Of a DNA stretch of 12,629 nt, positions 1 to 6,666 are shown piece after piece (the stretch's first letter is position 1; each line of letters starts with the position of its first letter). The translations under genes and the position numbers were made by a program. The notes under the pieces were generated by a model that did not search any database, was not told the DNA's origin, and saw only the letters and a program-made list of their open reading frames with translations. The stretch spans positions 1 to 12,629 of the forward strand of contig JBHIET010000090.1 in the NCBI GenBank assembly GCA_046760785.1, written 5' to 3'. This DNA comes from JBHIET01 sp046760785 (GTDB lineage Bacteria; Chloroflexota; Anaerolineae; B4-G1).

Positions 1-40
1 CCAAAAGGCCCGAGTTGCGTCTGTGGATTGTGCACACAAC

Positions 41-48
41 GGAGGGAG
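41..48 (+). promoter_or_regulatory. Ribosome binding site that decides the start of the first gene
   Basis: GGAGGGAG lies 10 bases before the ATG at 59. A GTG at 23 in the same frame has no comparable site, and the protein from ATG 59 begins in the way usual for SARP winged-helix domains (MSTLHIQLLGD). The ATG at 59 is therefore preferred. Confidence 0.7.
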
Positions 49-58
49 ATTGCTGTCG

Positions 59-3000
59 ATGTCAACGTTACACATCCAGCTGCTGGGCGATTGCCACCTC
101 GTCCATGACGGCGAGCCTGTGACGTCTGTCAACACACCGCGCCTGCAATCGCTGCTGGCTTATCTCGTGCTGCACCGTGAGGCACCCCAATCCCGCCAAC
201 ATCTGGCCTTCCTCCTCTGGCCTGATTCGACCGAAGCCCAGGCCCGCACCAATCTGCGTAAACAGTTGCACCATCTGCGCCGTGCCCTGCCCGATGCCGA
301 TCGCTTCCTGCACACCGATACCCAAACGGCACAGTGGCGGCCCGATGCCTCCTTTGACCTCGATGTGGCCGCCTTTGAAAGCGCCATCGCACGGGCAGAG
401 CAGGCGGAGCAAGCCGGCGACCCGACTGCCGTTCGGGCGGCTCTGGAGGAGGCGGTGGGGCTGTACAGCGGCGACTTGCTGCCCAGTTGCTACGACGACT
501 GGATGCTGCCCCAACGCGAACGGCTGTCTCAGACCTTCATCAGGACACTAGAACGGCTGTCCCGGCACCTGGAAGGCCAGCTCGACTATGGCGGGGCAAT
601 CGGCTGTGCCCAGCGCCTGTTGCGGCATGCCCCACTGCACGAGGCTGCCTATCAGCGCCTGATGCGCCTATATGCTCTGAACGGCGACCGCGCCGGTGCC
701 CTGCGCGCCTACCACACCTGCACCACAGTCCTACAGCGCGAACTGGGGGCGGAGCCCAGTCCGGCCATCCGCGAAGCGTACGAGCGCCTGTTGAAGGTGG
801 AGGCGTCGCCGATTCCGCCCTCGACGACGCTGTTCGCACTGTCGCCCCTGGTAGGTCGAGATCAGGAGTGGGCGCAATTACAGGCGGCCTGGCAGGCTGC
901 TGCCCGAGGACGCCCGCACCTTGTGTCGGTGACCGGGGAAGCGGGCATCGGCAAAACGCGACTGGCTGAGGAGTTGATCGAGTGGGCCAGACGGCAGGGG
1001 ATCGCCACGGCCAGGACTCGCTCCTATGCCGCTGAGGGCGGGCTGGCCTATGCCCCGGTGGCGGCCTGGCTGCGCACGGATCCTCTGCGGGTCGCATTGC
1101 CAGCGCTGGGCGACGTCTGGCTCACGGAAGTGGCGCGGCTCTTGCCCGAACTCCTGGCCGAAAGGTCTGGCCTGACCCCTCCCGGCCCACTGACTGAGAG
1201 CTGGCAACGTCAGCGCCTGTTCGAGGCCCTGGCGCGGGCCACGCTCGCAAGCAGCCAACCGCTGCTGCTGGTGATCGACGATCTGCAGTGGTGTGATCGA
1301 GAGACGCTGGAGTGGCTGCACTATCTGCTGCGCTTCGATCGACGGGCGCGGCTGCTCATCGTCGGCACGTATCGCCCCGAAGAGACGGGGCCTGATCACC
1401 CGCTGACATCGCTGCTGTTAGCACTGCGCCGCAGCCGGCGACTGACCGAGATTGAGCTGGGGCCGCTGGACGAAACTGAAACGGCGTCGCTGGCGGCGCA
1501 CGTGGCTGGACGGGAACTTCCCCCGGCCCTGGCGGCGCAGTTGTATCGGGAGACCGAGGGCAATCCATTGTTTGTGGTGGAAACCGTGCGGGCGGTTGCT
1601 GGAGATTGGAGATTGGAGATTGGAGATCAGAGAGTGGTCACCAACACTCAATCTTCAATCTCTAATCTCCAATCTCTTCCACCCGGAGTGCAAGCGGTGA
1701 TCGAAGCGCGCCTGGCACAGCTCTCACCCTCGGCCCGGAAGTTGGCGGACCTGGCAGCGACCATCGGTCGGGAGTTCACGTTCGAGGCGCTGGCGAAGGC
1801 GGGCGACTGGGGTGAAGACGCTCTCGTGCGCGGGCTGGACGAGCTGTGGCAGCGACGGGTTGTGCGCGAGCAGGGGATGTACGCTTATGACTTCAGCCAT
1901 GACAAGATCCGTCAGGTCATCTACGAGGGACTGAGCCGTCAGCGGCGGGCTCACCTACACCGCAAGGTAGCCTTGGCGCTGGAGGAACTATACCAAGAAC
2001 GCAGCGGGGAGATTGTGGCGAAGTCGCCGGTCTCGGCACAGTCGCCGGTCGCGGCGCAGTTGGCCGACCACTACGCCAAGGCGGGGGAGGGGGTGCAGGC
2101 GGTGGAGTACCTGCTCCAGGCCGGGGACAGGGCGCGGGGGCTATATGCCCACCAGGAGGCGATTGATCACTACCAGCGGGCGTTGGCCTTCCTGAAGGAG
2201 CAGGGGGAGCACGAACAGGCAGCGCGGACGCTGATGAAGCTGGGGTTGACCTATCATGGCGCCTTCGACTTTCAGGGAGCGCACCGGGCTTACGAGGAAG
2301 GTTTCGCCCTATGGCAGCGGGCAGGGGACATCATGCTGGCCGGTCGGCTGCCGCCGGCGCGCCAGGCCCTGAGGGTAAGCTGGCGCCAGCCGCAAACGCT
2401 GGATCCAGCTATGTGTATGGACATCTTTTCGGGTGGGTTGATTGATCAACTCTTCAGCGGGCTGGTGGAGCCCGGTCCGGCGATGGACGTCGTGCCTGCC
2501 GTGGCTCGAACCTGGGAGGTGCTGGAAGGCGGGAGCAAGTACGTCTTTCACCTGCGGGATGATGTGGTCTGGAGCGATGGCACGCCGGTGACGGCCGGAG
2601 ATTTCGAGTACGCCTGGAAGCGGGTGCTGGACCCGGCCACCGGAGCGCCCTATGCCCACTACCTGTACGATATCAAAGGCGCTCGGGCCTTTCACCAGGG
2701 TGAGGTGTCAGATCGGGATAGTGTGGCAGTACGGGCCCTGGACGAGAGGACCCTGATGGTAGAACTGGAAGGTCCCGTCGGCCACTTCCTGCAGATATTG
2801 GCTCAGTTTCTTGCCTATCCCGTGCCCCGACATGTGGTGGAGGTCTGCGGCGAGGCTTGGACGGATGTAGAGGCCAGCTCCGTGGGGCCCACAGAACCGG
2901 GCATCGTCACCAACGGTCCTTTCAGGCTGGAGGCCTGGCAGCCGGGACGGTCATTCGTCCTGTCGCGCAATCCAGCCTACCACGGTCGCTTCAGCGGCAA

Positions 3001-3877
3001 CGTGCAGCGGGTGGAAGTGTCCCTGTGTGTACAATGGTCTTACGGGGCAGAAGTGGTGGAGATGTATGAGGCCGATGACCTGGACATGTTGGCCTCATAT
3101 ATGAACGCCCCACTGGGGGTAAAGCTGCGGCACGCCGGGGAGTATGTCACGGGACCCTGGCCGGGCACCCTGTTCTTGGGATTCGACGTGCGCCGGCCGC
3201 CCTTCGACGATCCTCGTGTACGTCGCGCCTTCGCCCTGGCTACCGACCAGGAGACGTTGGCGAACGTCGTCATGGGAGGGCATGTTTATCCGGGCACGGA
3301 CGGGTTCCTGTCGCCGGGGATGCCGGGACACTCGGCGGGCATTGGCTTGCCGTACGACCCCGCCGGGGCGCAACAACTGCTAGCCGAGGCCGGCTACCCA
3401 GGTGGTGAAGGCTTCCCCGCCAAATGCTTGCATACGAGCTGTGATCGCGCATACGTGAGCGAGTCCCTGCGAGCGGGGTGGCGAGAGGTGCTGGGGATAG
3501 AGATGGCAGGGGAGGAACTGGAGTGGCCACGGTTTCTCGATAGACTGAACAACGACGCACCAAGCGTGTTTCTTCTTGGGTTTCCGGCTTTTTATCCCGA
3601 CCCCGACTGCTTCCTGAGAGCGAGCTTCTTCCGGCGGTACACCGGGTGGCACAGCGAGACCTACGTTGAGTTGGTCGAGCAGGCCAGACGGGCCACGGAT
3701 CAGAGGGAGCGGATGGCGATGTACCAACAGGCGGACCGGACCCTGATCCAGGAAGCGGTGATCATACCCCTCGCCTACGCGCGGCTGCACTTGCTGGTGA
3801 AGCCGTGGGTCAAAAGGTTACCCACATCATGGAACAAATGGTGGTTTTGGAAGGACGTCATCATCGAACCGCACTAA
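59..3877 (+). CDS. SARP/BTAD transcriptional regulator with AAA ATPase and TPR region, fused to an oligopeptide-type solute-binding domain
   Basis: This is a cytoplasmic multidomain protein of 1,272 aa from ATG 59. Residues 1-95 form an OmpR/SARP-like winged helix, and about 100-250 form the BTAD helical domain (GDLLPSCYDDWML, then ELGAEPSPAIREAYERLL). An AAA/NACHT-like ATPase follows, with Walker A GEAGIGKT near 293-301 and Walker B LLLVIDDLQW near 402-413. A TPR-like region covers about 640-760. From about 763 to the end there is a full-length SBP_bac_5 domain (OppA/DppA family), with typical elements such as FHLRDDVVWSDGTPVTAGDF and NGPFRLEAW. No signal peptide or lipobox precedes it, so this domain probably senses a ligand inside the cell and is not part of an importer. 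The known precedent for a DNA-binding domain fused to SBP_bac_5 is E. coli SgrR, which is a much smaller protein. A heptamer palindrome is inserted in frame at residues 514-540. The DNA targets and ligand cannot be read from the sequence. Confidence 0.9.
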   Translation: MSTLHIQLLGDCHLVHDGEPVTSVNTPRLQSLLAYLVLHREAPQSRQHLAFLLWPDSTEAQARTNLRKQLHHLRRALPDADRFLHTDTQTAQWRPDASFDLDVAAFESAIARAEQAEQAGDPTAVRAALEEAVGLYSGDLLPSCYDDWMLPQRERLSQTFIRTLERLSRHLEGQLDYGGAIGCAQRLLRHAPLHEAAYQRLMRLYALNGDRAGALRAYHTCTTVLQRELGAEPSPAIREAYERLLKVEASPIPPSTTLFALSPLVGRDQEWAQLQAAWQAAARGRPHLVSVTGEAGIGKTRLAEELIEWARRQGIATARTRSYAAEGGLAYAPVAAWLRTDPLRVALPALGDVWLTEVARLLPELLAERSGLTPPGPLTESWQRQRLFEALARATLASSQPLLLVIDDLQWCDRETLEWLHYLLRFDRRARLLIVGTYRPEETGPDHPLTSLLLALRRSRRLTEIELGPLDETETASLAAHVAGRELPPALAAQLYRETEGNPLFVVETVRAVAGDWRLEIGDQRVVTNTQSSISNLQSLPPGVQAVIEARLAQLSPSARKLADLAATIGREFTFEALAKAGDWGEDALVRGLDELWQRRVVREQGMYAYDFSHDKIRQVIYEGLSRQRRAHLHRKVALALEELYQERSGEIVAKSPVSAQSPVAAQLADHYAKAGEGVQAVEYLLQAGDRARGLYAHQEAIDHYQRALAFLKEQGEHEQAARTLMKLGLTYHGAFDFQGAHRAYEEGFALWQRAGDIMLAGRLPPARQALRVSWRQPQTLDPAMCMDIFSGGLIDQLFSGLVEPGPAMDVVPAVARTWEVLEGGSKYVFHLRDDVVWSDGTPVTAGDFEYAWKRVLDPATGAPYAHYLYDIKGARAFHQGEVSDRDSVAVRALDERTLMVELEGPVGHFLQILAQFLAYPVPRHVVEVCGEAWTDVEASSVGPTEPGIVTNGPFRLEAWQPGRSFVLSRNPAYHGRFSGNVQRVEVSLCVQWSYGAEVVEMYEADDLDMLASYMNAPLGVKLRHAGEYVTGPWPGTLFLGFDVRRPPFDDPRVRRAFALATDQETLANVVMGGHVYPGTDGFLSPGMPGHSAGIGLPYDPAGAQQLLAEAGYPGGEGFPAKCLHTSCDRAYVSESLRAGWREVLGIEMAGEELEWPRFLDRLNNDAPSVFLLGFPAFYPDPDCFLRASFFRRYTGWHSETYVELVEQARRATDQRERMAMYQQADRTLIQEAVIIPLAYARLHLLVKPWVKRLPTSWNKWWFWKDVIIEPH
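1601..1678. repeat. Palindromic heptamer array inserted in frame in the regulator gene
   Basis: The left arm is about four copies of GGAGATT (1601-1634). The right arm is about four diverged copies of its complement (CCAATCT, CTAATCT, TCAATCT; 1648-1676). They are separated by about 13 bases, so the stretch can fold into a long hairpin. It is translated in frame as a low-complexity segment (GDWRLEIGDQRV...SSISNLQS) in the loop between the ATPase core and the helix beginning LPPGVQAVIEARL. It carries no stop codon in the gene's frame. Confidence 0.85.
2021..2060 (+). repeat. Short tandem repeat coding for SPV(S/A)AQ
   Basis: AGTCGCCGGTC occurs twice, 18 bases apart, giving KSPVSAQSPVAAQ just before the LADHYAKAGE helix of the TPR region. 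Related proteins usually read straight into AAQLADHY here, so this looks like a small in-frame expansion. That comparison is from memory, not an alignment. Confidence 0.5.
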
Positions 3878-3924
3878 CCCCTTCGATACACCTCTTCGAC
3901 TAAAACTCTCTCCCCAAACCTAAT

Positions 3925-4104
3925 CTACCCCCATCCGTCTCGGACACCCCCACCCTGGTCTACCCGCTTTTCCAGTGCTGTGATCCGGTCGTCGAGGCGC
4001 TTTTCCATCTGGTACAGGCGTGCCTCCACGCCAATGATGCGCTCGTCGAGGCGTTTCTCGGTCTGATCCAGCCGAGTCTCCACGCCAGTGATCCGACTCC
4101 AGCG
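3925..4104 (-). pseudogene. Decayed coiled-coil gene fragment with 54-bp tandem repeats
   Basis: On the minus strand this stretch encodes about 58 residues of heptad-like sequence, RITGVETRLDQTEKRLDERI and onward, ending LEKRVDQGGG. Two tandem 54-bp units (3982-4035 and 4036-4089) give an 18-residue period, which equals one hendecad plus one heptad and suits a continuous coiled coil. The only ATG in frame (4224) lies inside the MITE-like element, and the 40 residues before the coil are encoded by that element and look non-protein-like. Removing the element restores a short open frame past 4249, but it meets a TGA without an ATG. I read it as the C-terminal remnant of a small coiled-coil protein, truncated by the insertion or already decayed. 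No function can be assigned. The rest of 3878-4320 shows no other gene. Confidence 0.45.
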
Positions 4105-4112
4105 GAACGTTA

Positions 4113-4241
4113 GGTGGTCTCCCCTAATCGTGTTGGCGCTGTTCGTAGTCAGCCACGGAGCAGGGCGAAGTGGCGTCGGACGGCACTCCACTGCGTTCTG
4201 TGCCTGACTACAAGCGATCAACACGCTACAGGGAGACTACC
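4113..4241. mobile_element. MITE-like element with about 40-bp terminal inverted repeats and target-site duplication
   Basis: The left end (from 4113, GGTGGTCTCCCCTAATCGTG) and the right end (to 4241, complement GGTAGTCTCCCTGTAGCGTG) are imperfect inverted repeats that reach inward to GTAGTCAG (4145-4152) and CTGACTAC (4204-4211). The sequence GAACGTTA flanks both sides (4105-4112 and 4242-4249). The match can be extended to GAACGTTAGG if the first GG is assigned to the target. At 129 bp it has no coding capacity, so it would depend on a transposase encoded elsewhere. It lies 80 bp beyond the stop codon of the ATPase gene, so its hairpin could also affect the 3' end of that transcript. Confidence 0.75.
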
Positions 4242-4320
4242 GAACGTTAGGATCGAGCGATAACAGTGGGACGAGTACCGCTCAGGGCGTGGTGCGCTTC
4301 ACACAAGAGCTGAAGGGCCG

Positions 4321-5730
4321 TCAGGGGGAAACCACGTCCGCAGGGGTGAAGAGCAGCAGGTGAGGATCAGCGGCGGCGCGGGCCTGGAGCTCAGCGCTGA
4401 AGCCGCTGCGACTGTAGAGGGCATACCATAGCTCCCATCCCCGCTCGTCCGCCAGCCAATGTCGTGCACTGGCCTGTAAGCCATCGAGATCGCCAACCCC
4501 CATCTTCTCCCGTCGCCAACGCGCCTCGCCGAGCAAGGCACTGCGCCGGGCACTCTGCACCGCTACCAGATCGACCTGAGCTTTCCTTGACCACCACGAT
4601 CCGACTTCCTCCGGCCAGAAGGGAAGCGTACGTTCCGCAGCTAATTCGTGGACGTGGCGGCGGGCCAGCTCTTCCCAGACAAAGCCGACGAAGCGATCCC
4701 AGCCAGGACGCAGAACCTCCTGGATCAGCATCTCCGTCTCGCCGAACTCGATCTGACTCGTGTAGGGAAGGATCCAGCGCCCCCAGAAACGGAGGTACGG
4801 ATCGGCCAGGTGCCACCTGCCCCAGCGTTGTCCCGAGCGCCGCGGGCCGATGGGCCGCCGATGCTCGACCAGCCCCAACCCTCGCAGCGTGCCCAGGTAA
4901 CGGGTCGCCGTGGCTCGATCGGCGAAGCCCGCCACCCGGGTGATGTCACTAATCCGGTGGTGCCCCTCGGCGATGGCCCGCAGCAGGGCGGCATACAGCC
5001 GGGGCTCGCGCAACTCCTCCCGCAACAGCAGGTCTGGCTCGTTGTACAGGAAGCTGTCGCGATTGAACACCGCGAGCCGCAGGTTGCTCAACAGGTCATA
5101 GCGATCCGAGAACTGGAGCAGGTAGCCCGGCATCCCGCCCACCACGGCGTAGGCTTCCACCATCGCCTCGGCCGAGTAACCGGGCAGGAAGGCGGCTGCG
5201 TCGCGCACACCCAGGGGGCGCAGGAGCAGTTGGCTCGTCCGCCGGCCGTAGAGGGGCGCACGCTGGCCCAAGATGTCGCGCTCCATGATGGACAGATACG
5301 AGCCGCTGAGCACCAACATCAGGCGGGTGTGCTGCAGCGTCTCATCCCAAACGTGTTGCAGCACGGAGGCCAGCCGGCGGCTGGAACCAGCGAGATAGGG
5401 CCATTCGTCCAGAATCACCAACAGACGTTCCTCGGCCGCCAGGGTGCCCATCGTCTGGAAGAGGGCCTCCCAGGTGCCATAGGTGAAGTCCGGCGATGGT
5501 GCCAGTTCCGGGCGCTCCAGTTGGCGCAACAGCGAGGAGAGGCGTCGGAGCTGACTATCTTCCGAGTCGAGATAGGCGGTGAAGCGCAGCGCCCGCTTGG
5601 CGGCGGCGAAAGTGGCCAGAAGGGCCGTCTTGCCGACCCGTCGCCGGCCAGTCACGATCACGAACTCGGCCCGATTCGAGTTGTAGCGGGCCTCCAATGC
5701 TTCCAGTTCACGCTCACGATTGACGAACAT
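4321..5730 (-). CDS. Archaeal-type ATPase with DUF234-like nuclease-fold C-terminus
   Basis: This protein of 469 aa belongs to the ATPase_2/DUF234 group of STAND-like P-loop ATPases. The start at 5730 is chosen because GGGAG stands a few bases upstream and the protein then opens with the family's usual FVNREREL. An ATG 11 codons upstream lacks this. Walker A is GRRRVGKT (28-35), and Walker B is LLVILDEWPYL with D108 and E109. A winged-helix segment follows near 250-290 (HHRISDITRVAGFADRATA). The C-terminal part has a PD-(D/E)XK-like pattern: D387 in QVDLVAV, then E402 in LLGEARW. The position that is Lys in many relatives (GExKW) is Arg404 here, so nuclease activity is uncertain. The biological role of this family is poorly known. 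A minus-strand promoter lies upstream, and no downstream partner gene is visible. Confidence 0.88.
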   Translation of the reverse strand: MFVNRERELEALEARYNSNRAEFVIVTGRRRVGKTALLATFAAAKRALRFTAYLDSEDSQLRRLSSLLRQLERPELAPSPDFTYGTWEALFQTMGTLAAEERLLVILDEWPYLAGSSRRLASVLQHVWDETLQHTRLMLVLSGSYLSIMERDILGQRAPLYGRRTSQLLLRPLGVRDAAAFLPGYSAEAMVEAYAVVGGMPGYLLQFSDRYDLLSNLRLAVFNRDSFLYNEPDLLLREELREPRLYAALLRAIAEGHHRISDITRVAGFADRATATRYLGTLRGLGLVEHRRPIGPRRSGQRWGRWHLADPYLRFWGRWILPYTSQIEFGETEMLIQEVLRPGWDRFVGFVWEELARRHVHELAAERTLPFWPEEVGSWWSRKAQVDLVAVQSARRSALLGEARWRREKMGVGDLDGLQASARHWLADERGWELWYALYSRSGFSAELQARAAADPHLLLFTPADVVSP

Positions 5731-5794
5731 GTGCCGTCTCCCTTCGAGAAATGTGCCCCTCAATCTTGCATATCAAGGAAAGTAATTCACGATT

Positions 5795-5823
5795 AGTATA
5801 ATCCAACGCTACCATTTTTGCAA
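5795..5823 (-). promoter_or_regulatory. Sigma-70-type promoter for the ATPase gene
   Basis: Read on the minus strand, TTGCAA (5818-5823) and TATACT (5795-5800) are separated by 17 bases, and the gene starts about 65 bases downstream. Two GGAACGCT octamers in the same orientation lie just upstream of the -35 box, at 5836-5843 and 5855-5862 on the plus strand as AGCGTTCC. Confidence 0.6.
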
Positions 5824-5968
5824 ATGCTGTGCCAAAGCGTTCCGTGGGATCTCAAGCGTTCCCCGAAATTTTAAGGTAAATTCTCTTCAGGGAACGCTCC
5901 AGGGAACGCTTTGGGAACGCTTGGTATGGTATAATGGTGCAAAATCACGATAAGATTAATCCGAATTG
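5818..5968 (+). repeat. Paralogous promoter unit, copy 1
   Basis: This roughly 150-bp stretch aligns without gaps to 6667-6817 at a constant offset of 849 bases. The similarity covers an upstream part, the octamer sites, a shared TTTTAAGGT block, the -10 box and about 33 bases beyond it (23 of 33 identical by hand count). Confidence 0.8.
5836..5935 (+). promoter_or_regulatory. Octamer-array promoter 1, upstream of the 88-aa gene
   Basis: GGAACGCT occurs three times in direct orientation at 5891, 5903 and 5914 (steps of 12 and 11 bases). The last copy ends 8 bases before an extended -10 box, TGG-TATAAT (TATAAT at 5930-5935). There is no good -35 box, because the last octamer occupies that place. 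Two inverted copies (AGCGTTCC) lie at 5836 and 5855, 19 bases apart, and point toward the divergent ATPase gene. Direct repeats of about 11 bp ending 8 bp before the -10 box are the established geometry for SARP activators, and PhoB-type regulators also bind 11-bp direct repeats. Which protein binds here is inference. Confidence 0.75.
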
Positions 5969-6006
5969 CGCAGCAGTGAGCTGGGTAGTCCGAATCGTAG
6001 AAACAC

Positions 6007-6273
6007 ATGGAAAGACGCCAAGAGCATTACCATTCACACCTGTTCACGGTACGGCTGTGGCTGGAAGACTTGGGGGACGGCCAGGCGGAGTGGCGGGGCA
6101 GGGTGCAACACGTCCTCACTAGCGAAGTCCGGTACTTCCGCGAGTGGCCGGCGCTGATAGACCATCTGTTGGCCATGCTGCCCGCTGTTGGCTCCGAGGG
6201 AGGATTAGAAGATGAGATGAAAGGAACGGCACACGGTGTCGAAGTGACGCCGCAGATGGCCGAGCAGGAGTAG
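6007..6273 (+). CDS. Small conserved-looking protein of 88 aa, function unknown
   Basis: The start lies about 65 bases downstream of the predicted start of transcription from octamer promoter 1. The N-terminal two thirds look like a compact alpha/beta domain with the block HLFTVRLWLEDLGDGQAEWR, then GRVQHVLTSEVRYFREWPAL and a final LIDHLLAML helix. I recall short hypothetical proteins with this block in Chloroflexota, but have no domain name or function for them. The last 25 or so residues (from VGSEGGLEDE) are acidic and low in pattern, probably a flexible tail. There is no signal peptide or membrane segment. The ribosome binding site is weak. Frames overlapping it at 5934 and 5966 are rejected as shadows because they carry no such domain-like pattern. 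Confidence 0.7.
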   Translation: MERRQEHYHSHLFTVRLWLEDLGDGQAEWRGRVQHVLTSEVRYFREWPALIDHLLAMLPAVGSEGGLEDEMKGTAHGVEVTPQMAEQE

Positions 6274-6361
6274 ATGGGAATGTGCGCGAGTATGGACGTA
6301 CGGGAGGTGATGAGCATGTAGCACAAAACGATTTGTAGTGAGGAATTGCCCTTTCGTGTGG

Positions 6362-6404
6362 GGGCCAGGCTCGTGGCAGCCAGTCTGCTTCCGACGCCTG
6401 GCCC
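6362..6404. terminator. Possible stem-loop between the 88-aa gene and the response regulator
   Basis: GGGCCAGGC (6362-6370) pairs perfectly with GCCTGGCCC (6396-6404) across a 25-base loop. TCTTCTTC follows on the plus strand, which is pyrimidine-rich but not a true T-run. It could end the transcript of the 88-aa gene or be a residue of the decayed minus-strand gene. Apart from this and the DUF433 remnant, 6274-6620 shows nothing else that looks coding. Confidence 0.3.
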
Positions 6405-6416
6405 TCTTCTTCGAGC

Positions 6417-6476
6417 ATCGTTTTCATCGAGCTTCACATGTTCATAGGTCGTGGCCACTGGGAGTGCTACACTCAT
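6417..6476 (-). pseudogene. N-terminal remnant of a DUF433-type gene
   Basis: On the minus strand, an ATG at 6476 follows AAAGGA at a good distance and opens MSVALPVATTYEHVKLDEN. This matches the usual start of short Chloroflexota DUF433 proteins as I remember them (TYEHVxLDExGVP), a family often found as the presumed antitoxin partner of a PIN-like protein. After about 20 codons the family pattern stops abruptly, the frame runs into Arg-rich sequence, and the rest of the domain is absent. No toxin partner is visible. The assignment rests on a short stretch and is tentative. Confidence 0.4.
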
Positions 6477-6557
6477 GGATTCGTCCTTTCGCATCTTGTG
6501 TGGAAGAGGCGTGCATACGTTACAATGGAGCGTGCTTGTCGTATGACTTATGCATCA

Positions 6558-6588
6558 ATTATAAGGTATACCTGTGCGGGTCAGTCAA
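6558..6588 (-). promoter_or_regulatory. Minus-strand promoter upstream of the DUF433 remnant
   Basis: Read on the minus strand, TTGACT (6583-6588) and TATAAT (6558-6563) are near-consensus boxes with a 19-base spacer, which is on the long side. The remnant's ATG lies about 75 bases downstream. Confidence 0.4.
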
Positions 6589-6629
6589 ACGCACGCACGA
6601 CGAAGTAGGAATCGACAAACGTTCCCGAG

Positions 6630-6649
6630 GTTCCCTAGGCTTAGGGAAC
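6630..6649. repeat. Inverted repeat GTTCCCTA-4-TAGGGAAC
   Basis: An 8-bp perfect inverted repeat with loop GGCT lies about 35 bases upstream of copy 2 of the promoter unit. A further CGTTCCC stands at 6620-6626. These share the GGGAAC core of the octamers and may be extra operator half-sites. Confidence 0.5.
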
Positions 6650-6666
6650 ACTCAGGGGACGCGCTT

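Noticed and set aside
4648..5796. A 382-codon open frame on the plus strand opposite the ATPase gene
   Set aside because: It mirrors the ATPase gene, has no domain-like pattern and is Gln/Arg/Ala-rich as expected for an antisense shadow in high-GC DNA.
5891..5921. Octamer arrays as a replication origin (iteron or DnaA boxes)
   Set aside because: GGAACGCT does not resemble a DnaA box, and the fixed 8-bp distance to a -10 box at two sites points to transcription control.
5934..6157. Two short plus-strand frames beginning at 5934 and 5966
   Set aside because: The first starts inside the -10 box, and both overlap the better 88-aa frame without any recognisable pattern.
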